Origin: Blastopirellula marina
GTDB taxonomy: Bacteria > Planctomycetota > Planctomycetia > Pirellulales > Pirellulaceae
Reading direction: 5' to 3'
Assembly (NCBI RefSeq): GCF_002967715.1
Contig: NZ_PUIA01000026.1
Location: forward strand, 124,001-188,000
Length of the DNA stretch: 64,000 nucleotides
The notes under the pieces were generated by a model. That model was given only the letters and a program-made list of their open reading frames with translations. It was not told the origin of the DNA and ran no database searches. Position numbers and translations under genes: made by a program. The stretch's first letter is position 1. Each line of letters starts with the position of its first letter. This document shows, one piece after another, positions 46,574 to 56,695 of this stretch.

Positions 46574-47917
46574 CTAAGATCCTGCATTAGGCACCGCTTC
46601 TCGCGGCCAGGCAAGTGGCTGCTTGCGAAACCGTGCGAAAATGAACAGGACGATCGCCAGCACGAAGATGACCACGCTCACATTCTGGGAAATCGTCAGC
46701 CCCGTCCCACCGATGGCGTACTCGTCGGTCCGAATCACTTCCAGCAGAAACCGGGCAATCGAATAGAGCCCCAAGGTAATTGCAATTACCTCCCCATCCG
46801 CTTTGCGGAAAGGGTAATAAGCTAATACCAACAGACACAGAATGAGGCCGTTCAGACTGCTATAGATTTGCGTCGGATGTATTGGCAACGAAGCCTTGGG
46901 CATCTCGTCGACATGCAGCGCCACGTCCCCTTTGCCGGCCAACGTAATCTCCAGGGTCCCTTTACGAGGGCCTTCTTTCATCCACGAGGCCAGGAATCGA
47001 TTCTTCAAAAGATCGAGCGGCTTGTACTCTTCACTCTGTAACGGATATCCGTCGATACTTTCGACGACGTCCCCCACCGCGAATTTGCCGGTCTTGCTGG
47101 CCGCTGAGTCGGGTAACACATTGGCGACAACGACCTGCCCTTGGTCGTTCTCGACAAATAGCAGCCCGTAGAACGCGCCGTTCTCCATGTGTCGAATGTA
47201 AGGAGGCGTATACTGCGGAGGCACGCCCTGGGGAAACTGCACCGCCAAAGGAAGCGTGCAAAGGCCACCGTAACAACAGCCATTCATGAAGCAGCCCAGT
47301 CGACCGAAAAACATCCCGATCATCAAACTCGGGGCAATTAAGTCCGCCAGAGCCAACGCATTAATCTGCTTTCGGTAGCAGTACACGATAAAAGCAGCGG
47401 CCGCACCAATGAGCGAACCGTAAACCACGATCCCCCCCTCGGTCACCTTGAAGATCTCTCGCGCGGTTGCCTGCCAGTCACCTGGACGATAGAAGTTTTC
47501 CCAGTACTGAATCACGAAAAAGAGACGTGCTCCGACGACGCCACATACAATCATGACCATCGCTAGAGAGAAAATCACTTCCGGATTCAGCCCCATCTGC
47601 TGCGCGCGATAGGCTGCCAACCCCACTGCGGAAACAATCGCGAACACAAGCAACACGCCGTATCCTCGAACGGGAAATCCGACTTGATCCCCTTCAACGA
47701 CGCGCAGCATGGGCAATACGTAAACGATAGCCGCCGCGACGATCGCAAACAGCGGCAGGTGTCCTATCAGTTCCTGCATGAAGGTTGGCTTCCTGGAAAG
47801 CAGGAAGATCCAGACGGCGACGATGAGGCCCCACACAATCAACAACCATCCCATGCCCACCACCGGCAGGCCGAACAGATCGTCCGGAACGGGAATGAGG
47901 AAGAGGGTACGCTGCAC
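46574..47917 (-). CDS. lgt: Prolipoprotein diacylglyceryl transferase with a PDZ-like insertion
   Basis: Lgt moves diacylglycerol from phosphatidylglycerol onto the lipobox cysteine of prolipoproteins at the inner membrane. The 447-residue protein is far longer than the usual 260-300. Core motifs are VTEGGIVVYGSLIGA, MFFGRLGCFMNGCCYGG (the GRxxNF region) and SLPIHPTQIYSSL, with FLLEVIRTDE near the end. Between residues about 245 and 340 lies an insert with PDZ character: VVVANVLPDSAASKTG and FAVGDVVESIDGYPLQS. An extra N-terminal helix pair precedes the core. Whether the insert recruits substrates or proteases is unknown. Confidence 0.9.
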   Translation of the reverse strand: MQRTLFLIPVPDDLFGLPVVGMGWLLIVWGLIVAVWIFLLSRKPTFMQELIGHLPLFAIVAAAIVYVLPMLRVVEGDQVGFPVRGYGVLLVFAIVSAVGLAAYRAQQMGLNPEVIFSLAMVMIVCGVVGARLFFVIQYWENFYRPGDWQATAREIFKVTEGGIVVYGSLIGAAAAFIVYCYRKQINALALADLIAPSLMIGMFFGRLGCFMNGCCYGGLCTLPLAVQFPQGVPPQYTPPYIRHMENGAFYGLLFVENDQGQVVVANVLPDSAASKTGKFAVGDVVESIDGYPLQSEEYKPLDLLKNRFLASWMKEGPRKGTLEITLAGKGDVALHVDEMPKASLPIHPTQIYSSLNGLILCLLVLAYYPFRKADGEVIAITLGLYSIARFLLEVIRTDEYAIGGTGLTISQNVSVVIFVLAIVLFIFARFRKQPLAWPREAVPNAGS

Positions 47918-47941
47918 GATGGGTTCTTGGGGTTGAAGAAA

Positions 47942-48811
47942 CTATTGGGAGACGGGGAAAGGTACAAGCACGTTGTCGATCAACCGGGTGGTTCCGACCC
48001 TGGCAGCCACCAGGATAACGACATCCCCCTCGATTGTCTCCACTGATTTCAGTGTACGGGGGCAGGCAATTGAAACGTAATCAATCTCACCAATCCCTGC
48101 CTCGTGAAGAGCCTGCTCTATTTTACCCCGCATCAACTGGGCATCGGCCTCTCCGCCGGCAATCTGCTGAGCGGCCTCGTGTAAACTTCGCGAAATACTC
48201 AGGGCAATTTCACGCTCTTCGGGGGACAAATAGCGGTTACGGGAGCTCATCGCCAGCCCGTCCGCCTCGCGAATGATCGGACAGCGGACGATCTCGATCG
48301 GGACTAGCAGGTCACGCACCATCTCTTCAATCACCCGAACCTGCTGAAAGTCCTTTTGGCCAAAGAAAGCCGCATCGGCAGGGGCTACTTGAAATAGCTT
48401 GAGCACGATGGTCGCGACCCCATCGAAATGAATCGGGCGGAACGTTCCTTCCAGCGGCAGGGCGATCTCGGGGGCTTTCACCACCGTGGTACTTCCCGGT
48501 GGGTACATCGCATCCACTTCCGGGACCAGCACCCATACCGGGTCGAACTCTGACAGCAACTGCAAATCCGCATCCAACGTTCGCGGATACTTCGCAAAGT
48601 CTTCGCCAGGAGCAAACTGAGAGGGGTTCACGAAGATCGTGACGACCGTCAGATCGCAAGACTTCTGAGACTGGGCAACAAGACTTAGGTGCCCAGGATG
48701 AAGGGCCCCCATCGTCGGAACCAGCCCGACGCGTTTTCCGTCGGCTTGCGCCTGGCGAATTTCAGCACGCAGCTGAGCTGGATCATAGAAGACGCGAGGT
48801 TGAGACGTCAT
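47942..48811 (-). CDS. panC: Pantothenate synthetase
   Basis: PanC joins pantoate and beta-alanine with ATP to make pantothenate, the coenzyme A precursor. The 289-residue protein has the family motifs: GLVPTMGALHPGHLSL (HIGH-like), VNPSQFAPGEDFAKYPRT, AAFFGQKDFQQVRVI and MSSRNRYLSPEER. The start MTSQPRV is chosen over an upstream in-frame ATG that overlaps the fba terminator. It lies 24 bp upstream of lgt on the same strand. No other pan gene is nearby. Confidence 0.96.
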   Translation of the reverse strand: MTSQPRVFYDPAQLRAEIRQAQADGKRVGLVPTMGALHPGHLSLVAQSQKSCDLTVVTIFVNPSQFAPGEDFAKYPRTLDADLQLLSEFDPVWVLVPEVDAMYPPGSTTVVKAPEIALPLEGTFRPIHFDGVATIVLKLFQVAPADAAFFGQKDFQQVRVIEEMVRDLLVPIEIVRCPIIREADGLAMSSRNRYLSPEEREIALSISRSLHEAAQQIAGGEADAQLMRGKIEQALHEAGIGEIDYVSIACPRTLKSVETIEGDVVILVAARVGTTRLIDNVLVPFPVSQ

Positions 48812-48870
48812 AGGTACGTTGCTACTGGGTGGAGGAGACTTTTCACGTAGTCGAGCAGATAACATAACAA

Positions 48871-48901
48871 AAAAGGGCTGCGCGAGATGCACAGCCCTTT
48901 T
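48871..48901 (-). terminator. fba terminator
   Basis: AAAAGGGCTG and CAGCCCTTTT form a ten-pair stem around a short loop, with T-runs on both ends. It lies 25 bp after the fba stop and may work in both directions. Confidence 0.7.
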
Positions 48902-48925
48902 CGTGATTTTGCTTGCTACTCGGTA

Positions 48926-49942
48926 CTAAACCAAGCTGGCTTCACGCATCTTCGAGGCCTGTCCGGCTTGGCCGAACGCAACCATGCGATCGATGCAGAC
49001 CTGCTTCATGGCGTCGCGAGCCGGGGTCAGGTACTTGCGAGGATCGAACTCGGCTGGGTTCTCGAAGAGCACCTTCCGAATGGCACCAGTGATGGCCATA
49101 CGGTTGTCGGTGTCGACGTTGATCTTACGAACGCCGTGCTTGATACCCTTCTGGATTTCTTCGACTGGCACGCCGTAGGTCTGCTTCATCTGACCGCCGT
49201 ACTTGTTGATGATGTCTTGCAGTTCTTGCGGAACGCTGGAGCTACCGTGCATCACCAAGTGGCAGTTTGGCAAACGCTTGTGAATTTCTTCGATACGACC
49301 CATGGCCAGCACGTCGCCGGTTGGGGCCTTGGTGAACTTGTAAGCACCGTGGCTGGTACCGATAGCAACTGCCAATGCATCGACGCCCGTTTCGGCGACG
49401 AAGCGTTCGGCTTCTTCAGGATCGGTCAGCAACTGATCGTGGCTCAGTTCGCCTTCAGCACCGTGGCCGTCTTCGGCTTCACCGGTACCCGTTTCGAGCG
49501 AACCCAAGCAACCCAGTTCGCCTTCAACGCTCACGTTCTTGGCGTGGGCCATTTCGACGACCTTCTTGGTGACGGCGACGTTGTAGTCGTAGTCGGCCGG
49601 GGTCTTGCCGTCTTCCTTCAGCGAACCGTCCATCATCACCGAGGTGAAGCCATTTTCGATAGCGCTCATGCAGGTTTCAGGGCTGTTACCATGGTCCTGG
49701 TGCATGACGATCGGAATTTCCGGGTACAGTTCCGATGCGGCCAGCATCAGGTGACGGAGGTAGTTGTCTTGCGAGTAGCTACGTGCACCACGCGAAGCCT
49801 GAACGATCACTGGGGAATCCGTTTCCTTGGCGGCTTCCATAATCGACTGGATCTGTTCCATGTTGTTGACGTTAAAAGCAGCCACGCCATAGGAATTTTC
49901 GGCTGCGTGATCCAGCAGCACCCGTAGGGGAATCAAAGCCAT
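48926..49942 (-). CDS. fba: Class II fructose-bisphosphate aldolase
   Basis: The enzyme reversibly splits fructose 1,6-bisphosphate into dihydroxyacetone phosphate and glyceraldehyde 3-phosphate. The 338-residue protein has the zinc ligands in VMHQDHGNS and the later GTSHGAYKF and HGSSSVP motifs, plus [10 protein letters not shown] for phosphate binding. The [15 protein letters not shown] loop places it with the CbbA/FbaA-like type. It has its own terminator. Confidence 0.96.
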   Translation of the reverse strand: MALIPLRVLLDHAAENSYGVAAFNVNNMEQIQSIMEAAKETDSPVIVQASRGARSYSQDNYLRHLMLAASELYPEIPIVMHQDHGNSPETCMSAIENGFTSVMMDGSLKEDGKTPADYDYNVAVTKKVVEMAHAKNVSVEGELGCLGSLETGTGEAEDGHGAEGELSHDQLLTDPEEAERFVAETGVDALAVAIGTSHGAYKFTKAPTGDVLAMGRIEEIHKRLPNCHLVMHGSSSVPQELQDIINKYGGQMKQTYGVPVEEIQKGIKHGVRKINVDTDNRMAITGAIRKVLFENPAEFDPRKYLTPARDAMKQVCIDRMVAFGQAGQASKMREASLV

Positions 49943-50057
49943 GAGGTATCTCCCGAGTTAAAGCATTAACACGGCTGCGTGAGGATTCCAAAAGCCCCTA
50001 GGGCAGCCCGACTAATTTATTCAAAGTCGTTATTATCAGAGAGTTTGCGGCGTGGGG

Positions 50058-50996
50058 TCAATCCCCTGTCGATGGCTGTTCCGCGTCGTCAAAATGGGAG
50101 GGAAGCAGACCTTCCGTAGAGTCCTCATTAAGGGGCAAATTTTCCTTGACCGACGATTGTGGCTGAAAAAGATCGTCGAATTGTGAGCCGGCCAAGCGAA
50201 TTAGCAGCAATTGCCGGCGAGGTGAACCCCCGATTTCTCGCTCGAAGAACGACTTACCCACCCCTTTGACATCCTTCGTTCCGCTGAGAATAAGCGTCTG
50301 GCCTGCCTCGAGCATGGCAATGAATTCGACCTGCTCGAACACCTTGGTCTCTTTCCGCGTTTCAAAGCGGAACATCCCTTGCCCCGCTTCCACGCGCTGA
50401 CGCGGCTGGCCATGGTGGATTTCTGGTGTCACGACAATCTGCACACGACCGTCGTTTTGGGGGAACGTCTTCAAAATGAATTTGCATTCGGCGTTGTAAT
50501 AGGTCTCGCCACGCAGCGAGCCATTGACCGTTTCCAGAAGCGACACCTCTGGTTGTGCCGGCACCATGACATATTCACTGCGTTTGCCACGCGGGAAACG
50601 GCGAGAGTTGATCGCCACCTTTTCGTCGCCGGTGACACGCACCATGTCTCCGGCCACTGCTCCTGCTTTGCCTTCGTTCTCACTGAGGATCTTTCGCAGG
50701 GGAGCCGGCAAGTGGAAGTCTACGATACCCACACGAAAACCGTTGGCAACAAGCTCGCGACGTTTATCCAAGGGGATCGCCTGTTCGTCGATCTCTTGCC
50801 AGATATCGCCCAGTTCCTGCTGATCGACGCTGTTTAGCGACAACCGGGCAATCTCCAACGAGACCGTATCCGCAGCCATTGGGGCCTTGGGCAATTCGCT
50901 GGGGGGCGTGTCTTCTTCCGAATGCCAAAGCGCGCGACAGCCGCCTGCGAACAACGTCGCAATCAGAATCACAGCGGCTATCCTTCGAGCATCCAT
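50058..50996 (-). CDS. Lipoprotein with a secretin-tail-like domain
   Basis: The 312-residue protein begins with a lipoprotein-like signal (AAVILIATLFAGGCRA). The C-terminal half contains VQIVVTPEIHHGQ and EFIAMLEAGQTLILSG, then a glycine-rich GVGKSFFEREIGGS. These resemble the C-terminal part of secretin-family proteins, where a similar strand-turn pattern recurs, but there is no full secretin barrel length. The assignment is weak. It lies between fba and the PVC haem protein on the same strand. Confidence 0.55.
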   Translation of the reverse strand: MDARRIAAVILIATLFAGGCRALWHSEEDTPPSELPKAPMAADTVSLEIARLSLNSVDQQELGDIWQEIDEQAIPLDKRRELVANGFRVGIVDFHLPAPLRKILSENEGKAGAVAGDMVRVTGDEKVAINSRRFPRGKRSEYVMVPAQPEVSLLETVNGSLRGETYYNAECKFILKTFPQNDGRVQIVVTPEIHHGQPRQRVEAGQGMFRFETRKETKVFEQVEFIAMLEAGQTLILSGTKDVKGVGKSFFEREIGGSPRRQLLLIRLAGSQFDDLFQPQSSVKENLPLNEDSTEGLLPSHFDDAEQPSTGD

Positions 50997-51152
50997 GCCA
51001 GAAGCGTTTTAATCAATGATGAAAAACAGAGAGGTGCCAGCGCAGATCGCCGGGCAGGCAGATACTAGAGAAACCGTCAACTTGCGGCAAGCGATGTTTG
51101 TCACGTGCTAGCAGTGGGGCAGGGGATGCCCCGCTGTCTGTTTTCACCTTAG

Positions 51153-54100
51153 CTAGTTTTTCTTCGGCAGTGGGACCTGAGCTGGGTTCTTCAAGTAGGC
51201 AATCAAATCGATGAACTGCTCATCGCTTAGCAGGCCGCCTGGTTGATTGGGTTCTGCCCCCAGCTGAAGATCTGGCATTGGCGAGAGGGCCGTTTTCTTC
51301 TGGGCTTCGATCCCATCTTTCTCGACAGTGACCCGATCGGTTGGCGTTTGCAGCGTCAGTGTGCGATCGGTCTGCTCGGCGACAATCCCGCTGAGCACGC
51401 GCCCGTCGTCCATTTGCAGAACCGTCATCCGGTAATCCGCACTGACGATGGCACTGGGGTCGATAATGTTCTGCAGCAGGTAATCGAGGTTGCTGCGATT
51501 GCTGCCGGTCAGATCCGGCCCAATGTTGCTCCCCTCGCCATACAGGCGGTGGCACTTGGCGCACAGTCCTTCAAACACAACGCGGCCTTGGCTCATATTG
51601 GCGTGCGAGAGCGTCTCATCGGTAAGCCGGCCCTTCCAGTAAGCCATCGCTTTCTGCTTCTCTTCGCTCGATTCGCGAACTTCTCCCCACACCTCGTTGA
51701 CTCGTTTCGAGAGTGCCTCGTCTCCCAGGTTCCGCATCTGACGGACATGAAACGCCGTCACATCCGACTTGCGAACCTGATTTTTTTCCATCGCATCCAA
51801 CAGCACGTTGGCCGACGTCGTACGCGACAGCAAAATTGCTAATACTTCGGGACGTTGTGGCTCGCGGAAGCGGCGGTAATTATCGACCAACAGTTTGGCG
51901 GCCGTGGGGTCGTCGTATAGTGCCAAGCCCCTGGCCGCGACAATATTCAGATTGGGCGTAGTGACCAACTTCTCGCAGATCTCACGCAGATCATCCGGCT
52001 TGGCTTCAATCAGCGAAGCGAGCGCCGACTGGCGAACTTGCATGTCCGTATCGTTACTCATGGCCAGTTTGCGAAGTTCGTCGAGTGCCCTGCCGTCGCC
52101 AAAGAGCGCACCCAATTCTCGCAACTTTTGTTGAATCGACTGGCTCTCGAAATCGTTCAGGCTCGTAGCCAAAGCATCCCAGTCTTTCGGCTTGGGGGCC
52201 TTCGACCAGCCGCGAAGTGCCTCACTCATTCCGGTAAGAACATCATTCGTTTTGGCCGCATCGAAGCCCTTCGTTGCCGCGACCAGCTGATTCGTAGGAG
52301 CCGGATTTTTCTCGACTTCTTCCGATAATCGCCGAGCAATCAACTTGGTTGTTGTGGGCCACTGCGAAGCGATCGCAACGGCTACCAAATCGCTCGGTTT
52401 CTGATCGCCAACGGGCATAAGCCCATACCAAGTCATCAGCGGCAGGTTGTGATCGTCGGCGTACGCTTCGTGCTGCACCAGTTCCACCGCCACGGCACTT
52501 CGCATGCTGACCGGAAGCCGATTCAAAGTCGATGCAAGCGTCAGTAATACCAGCCCCGATGAATCCTCCTTGGCCATCTCAATGAACTTGGGAAGAAGCT
52601 CTATTGCCTCTGCTCTAACTTTTCCCGAATCTGCGTGTGGCACTGGGCCGAGGATACCATCAATTGGCCATTTTTCCGTCAACAAACGAATTGCCCATGC
52701 ACGGAGATGCTCGTTCTTGTCATCTAACAGCTTAACGAGCATTCCATTGTCCGTGCCTCCAATAACATGCAATGTCCATAGGTAGCGCAATCGATTTCGG
52801 TCGTGTTTTTCTTGCGAGGTGAGTGCCTGTTCAGGCGTCTTTTCCAGCACCATTGGCTTCAATAGTTCAGCCAATGGCCCCATATCTTCGCCAGCGAGGG
52901 ATTTCTCCTGTAGCACCAAGCGTGCCATCCGGGGAGCCCAGTTGTTATCGAGTTGCTGCACCATGGGATTCAAAAAATACGAGACGCCTGCAGGCGGGCG
53001 GGGGACCTTGTTGGCGGCGTTGTATGCAATGCGATAAATGCGGCCGCTGGTGCGGTGAACGCCAGTATGGTCGTGGCACTCGCCGGTGTCGCTCCAGTCG
53101 ATCATGTACACGCTGCCATCGGGGGCGGTGTTCAATTCCATACCGCGAAAGAAAGGATCGCCACTGATCAGGATGTCTTTGCCATGTTTGCCGACGTAGC
53201 CGCTTCCTTCGCGCTCCAAGATTTCCTGATTCACTCGCATCCCATGCATATTGACGGTGAACAGGTTACCTCGATACGACTCCGGCCAATTCGTGCCCTG
53301 GTAAATCATCATCCCCACATGGGCATGGCCACCGCCGAACTCGTTGGCGGCTCCGGCCCGCGAGTCTTGCCATTTCCCGGTCGTGTCGAAGTGCCAGTGG
53401 TCGGCGTGGTGATCGATCAGCTCGTAGACATGCGGATTCTTGTCCAGCGTGAAGGCCTGCTTGAAGTGGGCCCCAGGAATGGTATGCCACAGATGGCCAT
53501 TCACCGTGTTGATGAAGAACATTTCGCCATGTTCGTCCCAGTCGTGTCCCCATGGATTAGTCGTCCCGCAAGTCAGCACTTCCACGTGCTTTGTCTGCGG
53601 ATGGTAACGCCAGATGCCGCCGTCCATCGGCTGACGCCGTTCGTCCGGAGTACCAGGCACTCCGATCAGCCCCGGACACGAGTGCCCACACCGGCCGTAC
53701 AGCCAGCCATCAGGCCCGAAACGCAGACCATTGGCGAAGTTGTGGTAGTTGTCCTTCGCCACCGTGAAACCATCGAGCACTACCTGAGCAGGCCCATCCG
53801 GCTTGCCATCGTGATCAGCATCGGGGACGAATAGCACTTGGGGCGGGCACATGAGCCATACCCCGCCGAGGCCGACCTCGACGCTGGTCAGCAGTTGGAC
53901 GTCATCGACAAAAACGTTTCGCTTGTCGAGCTTTCCGTCGCCGTCGGTGTCCTCGAAATAGAGGACCCGATCACGCAAGCTCCGGTCGAAGCGCATGCTG
54001 GGCTGGTCGTAGGTGTAGTTTTCAGCCACCCACAGCCGTCCCTGGGCATCCCAGGTCATGGCGATCGGGTTTTGCACGTCAGGCTCAGCAAAAACGACCT

Positions 54101-54251
54101 CGACACTAAAGCCTTCAGGAACCTCAAAGCTGGCGGCCGCTTCTTTCGGTGGCATTGGCTGGGCATCCTTGTCCCGTTCCGAGTTATGAATCTCGGGAAA
54201 ATCGGCCAGAACGGGAGCGGCAAACAGCAGCAGGAGGATCAGGCTACGCAT
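51153..54251 (-). CDS. PVC-type haem-binding CxxCH protein with propeller and HEAT-like repeats
   Basis: The protein of about 1032 residues has a signal peptide (MRSLILLLLFAAPVLADFP). The N-terminal part is a membrane-bound dehydrogenase-like propeller: FEVPEGFSVEVVFAEPDVQN, TWDAQGRLWVAENYTY and LRFGPDGWLYGRCGH. The middle (about 450-830) is helical and HEAT-like. The C-terminal cytochrome c-like domain binds haem through CAKCHRLYGEGSNIGPDLTG. Such proteins are expanded in planctomycetes and probably oxidise a periplasmic sugar or alcohol; the substrate is unknown. The start was set to expose the signal peptide. Confidence 0.88.
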   Translation of the reverse strand: MRSLILLLLFAAPVLADFPEIHNSERDKDAQPMPPKEAAASFEVPEGFSVEVVFAEPDVQNPIAMTWDAQGRLWVAENYTYDQPSMRFDRSLRDRVLYFEDTDGDGKLDKRNVFVDDVQLLTSVEVGLGGVWLMCPPQVLFVPDADHDGKPDGPAQVVLDGFTVAKDNYHNFANGLRFGPDGWLYGRCGHSCPGLIGVPGTPDERRQPMDGGIWRYHPQTKHVEVLTCGTTNPWGHDWDEHGEMFFINTVNGHLWHTIPGAHFKQAFTLDKNPHVYELIDHHADHWHFDTTGKWQDSRAGAANEFGGGHAHVGMMIYQGTNWPESYRGNLFTVNMHGMRVNQEILEREGSGYVGKHGKDILISGDPFFRGMELNTAPDGSVYMIDWSDTGECHDHTGVHRTSGRIYRIAYNAANKVPRPPAGVSYFLNPMVQQLDNNWAPRMARLVLQEKSLAGEDMGPLAELLKPMVLEKTPEQALTSQEKHDRNRLRYLWTLHVIGGTDNGMLVKLLDDKNEHLRAWAIRLLTEKWPIDGILGPVPHADSGKVRAEAIELLPKFIEMAKEDSSGLVLLTLASTLNRLPVSMRSAVAVELVQHEAYADDHNLPLMTWYGLMPVGDQKPSDLVAVAIASQWPTTTKLIARRLSEEVEKNPAPTNQLVAATKGFDAAKTNDVLTGMSEALRGWSKAPKPKDWDALATSLNDFESQSIQQKLRELGALFGDGRALDELRKLAMSNDTDMQVRQSALASLIEAKPDDLREICEKLVTTPNLNIVAARGLALYDDPTAAKLLVDNYRRFREPQRPEVLAILLSRTTSANVLLDAMEKNQVRKSDVTAFHVRQMRNLGDEALSKRVNEVWGEVRESSEEKQKAMAYWKGRLTDETLSHANMSQGRVVFEGLCAKCHRLYGEGSNIGPDLTGSNRSNLDYLLQNIIDPSAIVSADYRMTVLQMDDGRVLSGIVAEQTDRTLTLQTPTDRVTVEKDGIEAQKKTALSPMPDLQLGAEPNQPGGLLSDEQFIDLIAYLKNPAQVPLPKKN

Positions 54252-54528
54252 GGAATAAGCTGGGGGTAGGGGAACGGGATAAAGAAATAGGAGGAATCGA
54301 TCCGGAGAACTCGTCAAGGGAAATTCTACTTTACTCCAAGGAACTTAGGGCCTGCAAACATGGGGGCCAATTCCCCCATCAGGGATCCCCTGAAAGCCAT
54401 AAAGCTTCTCGTCAGCAGGACATATATTTGTTACCATCCGAGTTTCCCTGGAAACATCTCCGCCTGACTGGGCGGCTGACGAATACGCAATTGCGAACCA
54501 TCACGAATACTCACCAACGGAAGTCGGC

Positions 54529-56691
54529 ATGACTATCGACGCTTACGCCTATCCCCCGTGCGGCACCAACAAGAAGATCAAGTTCTATTGCCCAGACATG
54601 GTCGCCGATATCGAAAAAATCGAACGCATGCTGCAAGGCGAGCAGCGGGTGGCCTGCCTGGACTTCGTGCGCAAGATGCTGGAAAAGCACCCTGACCACT
54701 CGGTGCCGCTGTTCTACAACGCCATCTTGAACCTTCAGCTTTCCGACGAACACAAGGCTGAAGAAGCGGTCAATCTGTTTCTGGAAAAGCACCCTGAAAA
54801 CCCAGCTGCCCACGCCTTAAAAGCCACGTTGGAAGCCTCGCTGGGCAAAGGGGATGAAGCCATCGACGAGCTTCAAACGGCCCTCGAAAAGACAGAGGAG
54901 CGTCTGCACCCATCGCTATACGATGCCTTCGGCGCGGTCGGCCAGATGCTATTGATGACCGGCAAGGTGCTGGGTGCCCGGAGCCACTTCACGCTGCAGT
55001 CGAACCTTGCTCCCGACGACGACAACATGCCCATGCAGATGCTGATGCGTCTGAACAACGCACCCGAGATTCCGATCTTCCTGAAGCAAGATCTCTCGTT
55101 GGCCGAATGCCCGGCTGACTTCCCACGCAAAGACGAGTTCAACAAGGCCCTGCAAGACGCCGCCCAAGGTTTGTGGCGCAAAGGGCTCAAGCAGTTCGAG
55201 GACCTTCGCGCCGGCGCCCCGCGCAATCCGGCCATCCTGGAAAACATCGCGGCTTTGCAGTTCAGCCTTGGACAGGACGATGTCGCCGCGAAGACGCTGC
55301 ACACCTATGCCGTAGCCGAACAGCGCAACGACTTCGAAACCGCGACTGAAGCGGAAGCATTGGCCAAAGCACTCACCGATCAGGACGAAGCTCAGATCGA
55401 TGTCGTCAACGCGTCGATGTCCATTCACGAAATGGAACCGCTACTAGAAAAACTGCGAGTAGACGAACGTTGCGAGCACCTGCCGATCGACCTTTCGCAG
55501 CTGGGCACCGAAGAATCGCCACCACCGCGAGCCGCCTACCTGCTGTTGGACAAACCACGCGCAGCATCCGGCGTTGACATCACGCTGGAAAATGTCTCAA
55601 GCGTCCTGGGCGAACTTCTCGTATTCGGTAAAGAAACCGACCGACCGGCACGAATCGAGTTCACCTCGGCCAAGGGACCTTCGTTCGACGAAGCGATCAG
55701 CACGCTCAAGGAGATCTGCGGCGACACCATCGATTCGACGGTCAGTGAAGACGTGCAAGGACGCATCTTCGCCCTGCAAGACCTGATGAACTGGCAGTGG
55801 CGTCTGCCGGATGACACGCCCAACGAAGTCCGCACTCGCCTGATGACCGAAAAGCGGCGAGAGGTCATTCTCGAAAACTGGGTCAACTTCCCCCTCCAAA
55901 CGCTCAATGGCAAGACGCCTCTCGAAGCCTCGAAGGATACCGAACTCCGCCTGCCACTGGCCGCCGAAGTATTGACCTTAGAGATGGTCGGTCAACAGGA
56001 AAAGTGGAAGTTTGATTTCTCCGAGTTGAAAGAAAAGCTAAGTCTGCCAACCGCCGGGACGCTGCCAATCGAAAACCTTGACGTGCTCAACTTACCGATC
56101 ACGCGCCTGCATCGCTTGCCAGTTTCCGAGCTTTCGGATCAGGACTTGATTCAAGGTTACGGTCGTAGCGTGATCCGCGGACTGAACAAAGCAGTCGAAA
56201 TCCTGGCCAACGAATTACTGGTTCGAGAATCGCTGAAGGGTCAGATCGATCGTTCACAGCTTTACGGCGAACTTGCACGAACAGCCACCGACAGCGATCA
56301 GGCTCTTGCGTACTTGAAGAAAGCCCAGGAAGAAGCCGTCCAACAGGGTCGATCCCCTGGCCTGTGGATGGTGGCCGAACTATCGATGCGGTTCGAGCGG
56401 CGCGAAATGCAGGAAGCTCAGATGCTGATGCAAACGCTGATGTCCAAGTACGCCCAGGAACCACAAACGGCCCAGGCACTGTTTGGGGTGCTGCAACGCT
56501 TCGGCTTGATTACGCCAGACGGTCGCATGGCTGGCATGCCAGCAGGACCACCTCCGGCACAAAGCGGACCAGAAGCAGGCGGTGGCCTCTGGACGCCTGG
56601 TGCCCCAGCCGGCCCGCCGCCACAAGCAGCACCACAGCAAGCCGCTGGCGAAGAGAAGAAGTCGGGTCTCTGGCTGCCAGGAATGGACTAA
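54529..56691 (+). CDS. TPR protein with an N-terminal SEC-C-like motif
   Basis: The 720-residue protein opens YAYPPCGTNKKIKFYCPDM, whose C-G-T-x-K-K-x-K-x-x-C spacing resembles the zinc-binding SEC-C motif of SecA. Helical TPR-like repeats follow (for example EEAVNLFLEKHPENPAAHAL and LWRKGLKQFEDLRAGAPRNP). The last 60 residues are proline- and glycine-rich, with two GLW-x-PG motifs (GGGLWTPGAP and KSGLWLPGMD). No family name is known to me. It is followed after four bases by ribD. Confidence 0.7.
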   Translation: MTIDAYAYPPCGTNKKIKFYCPDMVADIEKIERMLQGEQRVACLDFVRKMLEKHPDHSVPLFYNAILNLQLSDEHKAEEAVNLFLEKHPENPAAHALKATLEASLGKGDEAIDELQTALEKTEERLHPSLYDAFGAVGQMLLMTGKVLGARSHFTLQSNLAPDDDNMPMQMLMRLNNAPEIPIFLKQDLSLAECPADFPRKDEFNKALQDAAQGLWRKGLKQFEDLRAGAPRNPAILENIAALQFSLGQDDVAAKTLHTYAVAEQRNDFETATEAEALAKALTDQDEAQIDVVNASMSIHEMEPLLEKLRVDERCEHLPIDLSQLGTEESPPPRAAYLLLDKPRAASGVDITLENVSSVLGELLVFGKETDRPARIEFTSAKGPSFDEAISTLKEICGDTIDSTVSEDVQGRIFALQDLMNWQWRLPDDTPNEVRTRLMTEKRREVILENWVNFPLQTLNGKTPLEASKDTELRLPLAAEVLTLEMVGQQEKWKFDFSELKEKLSLPTAGTLPIENLDVLNLPITRLHRLPVSELSDQDLIQGYGRSVIRGLNKAVEILANELLVRESLKGQIDRSQLYGELARTATDSDQALAYLKKAQEEAVQQGRSPGLWMVAELSMRFERREMQEAQMLMQTLMSKYAQEPQTAQALFGVLQRFGLITPDGRMAGMPAGPPPAQSGPEAGGGLWTPGAPAGPPPQAAPQQAAGEEKKSGLWLPGMD

Positions 56692-56695
56692 GCCT

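Noticed and set aside
48887-49927. Plus-strand frame of 346 codons
   Set aside because: It is antisense to fba, whose protein has all family motifs; it results from the codon bias of the real gene.
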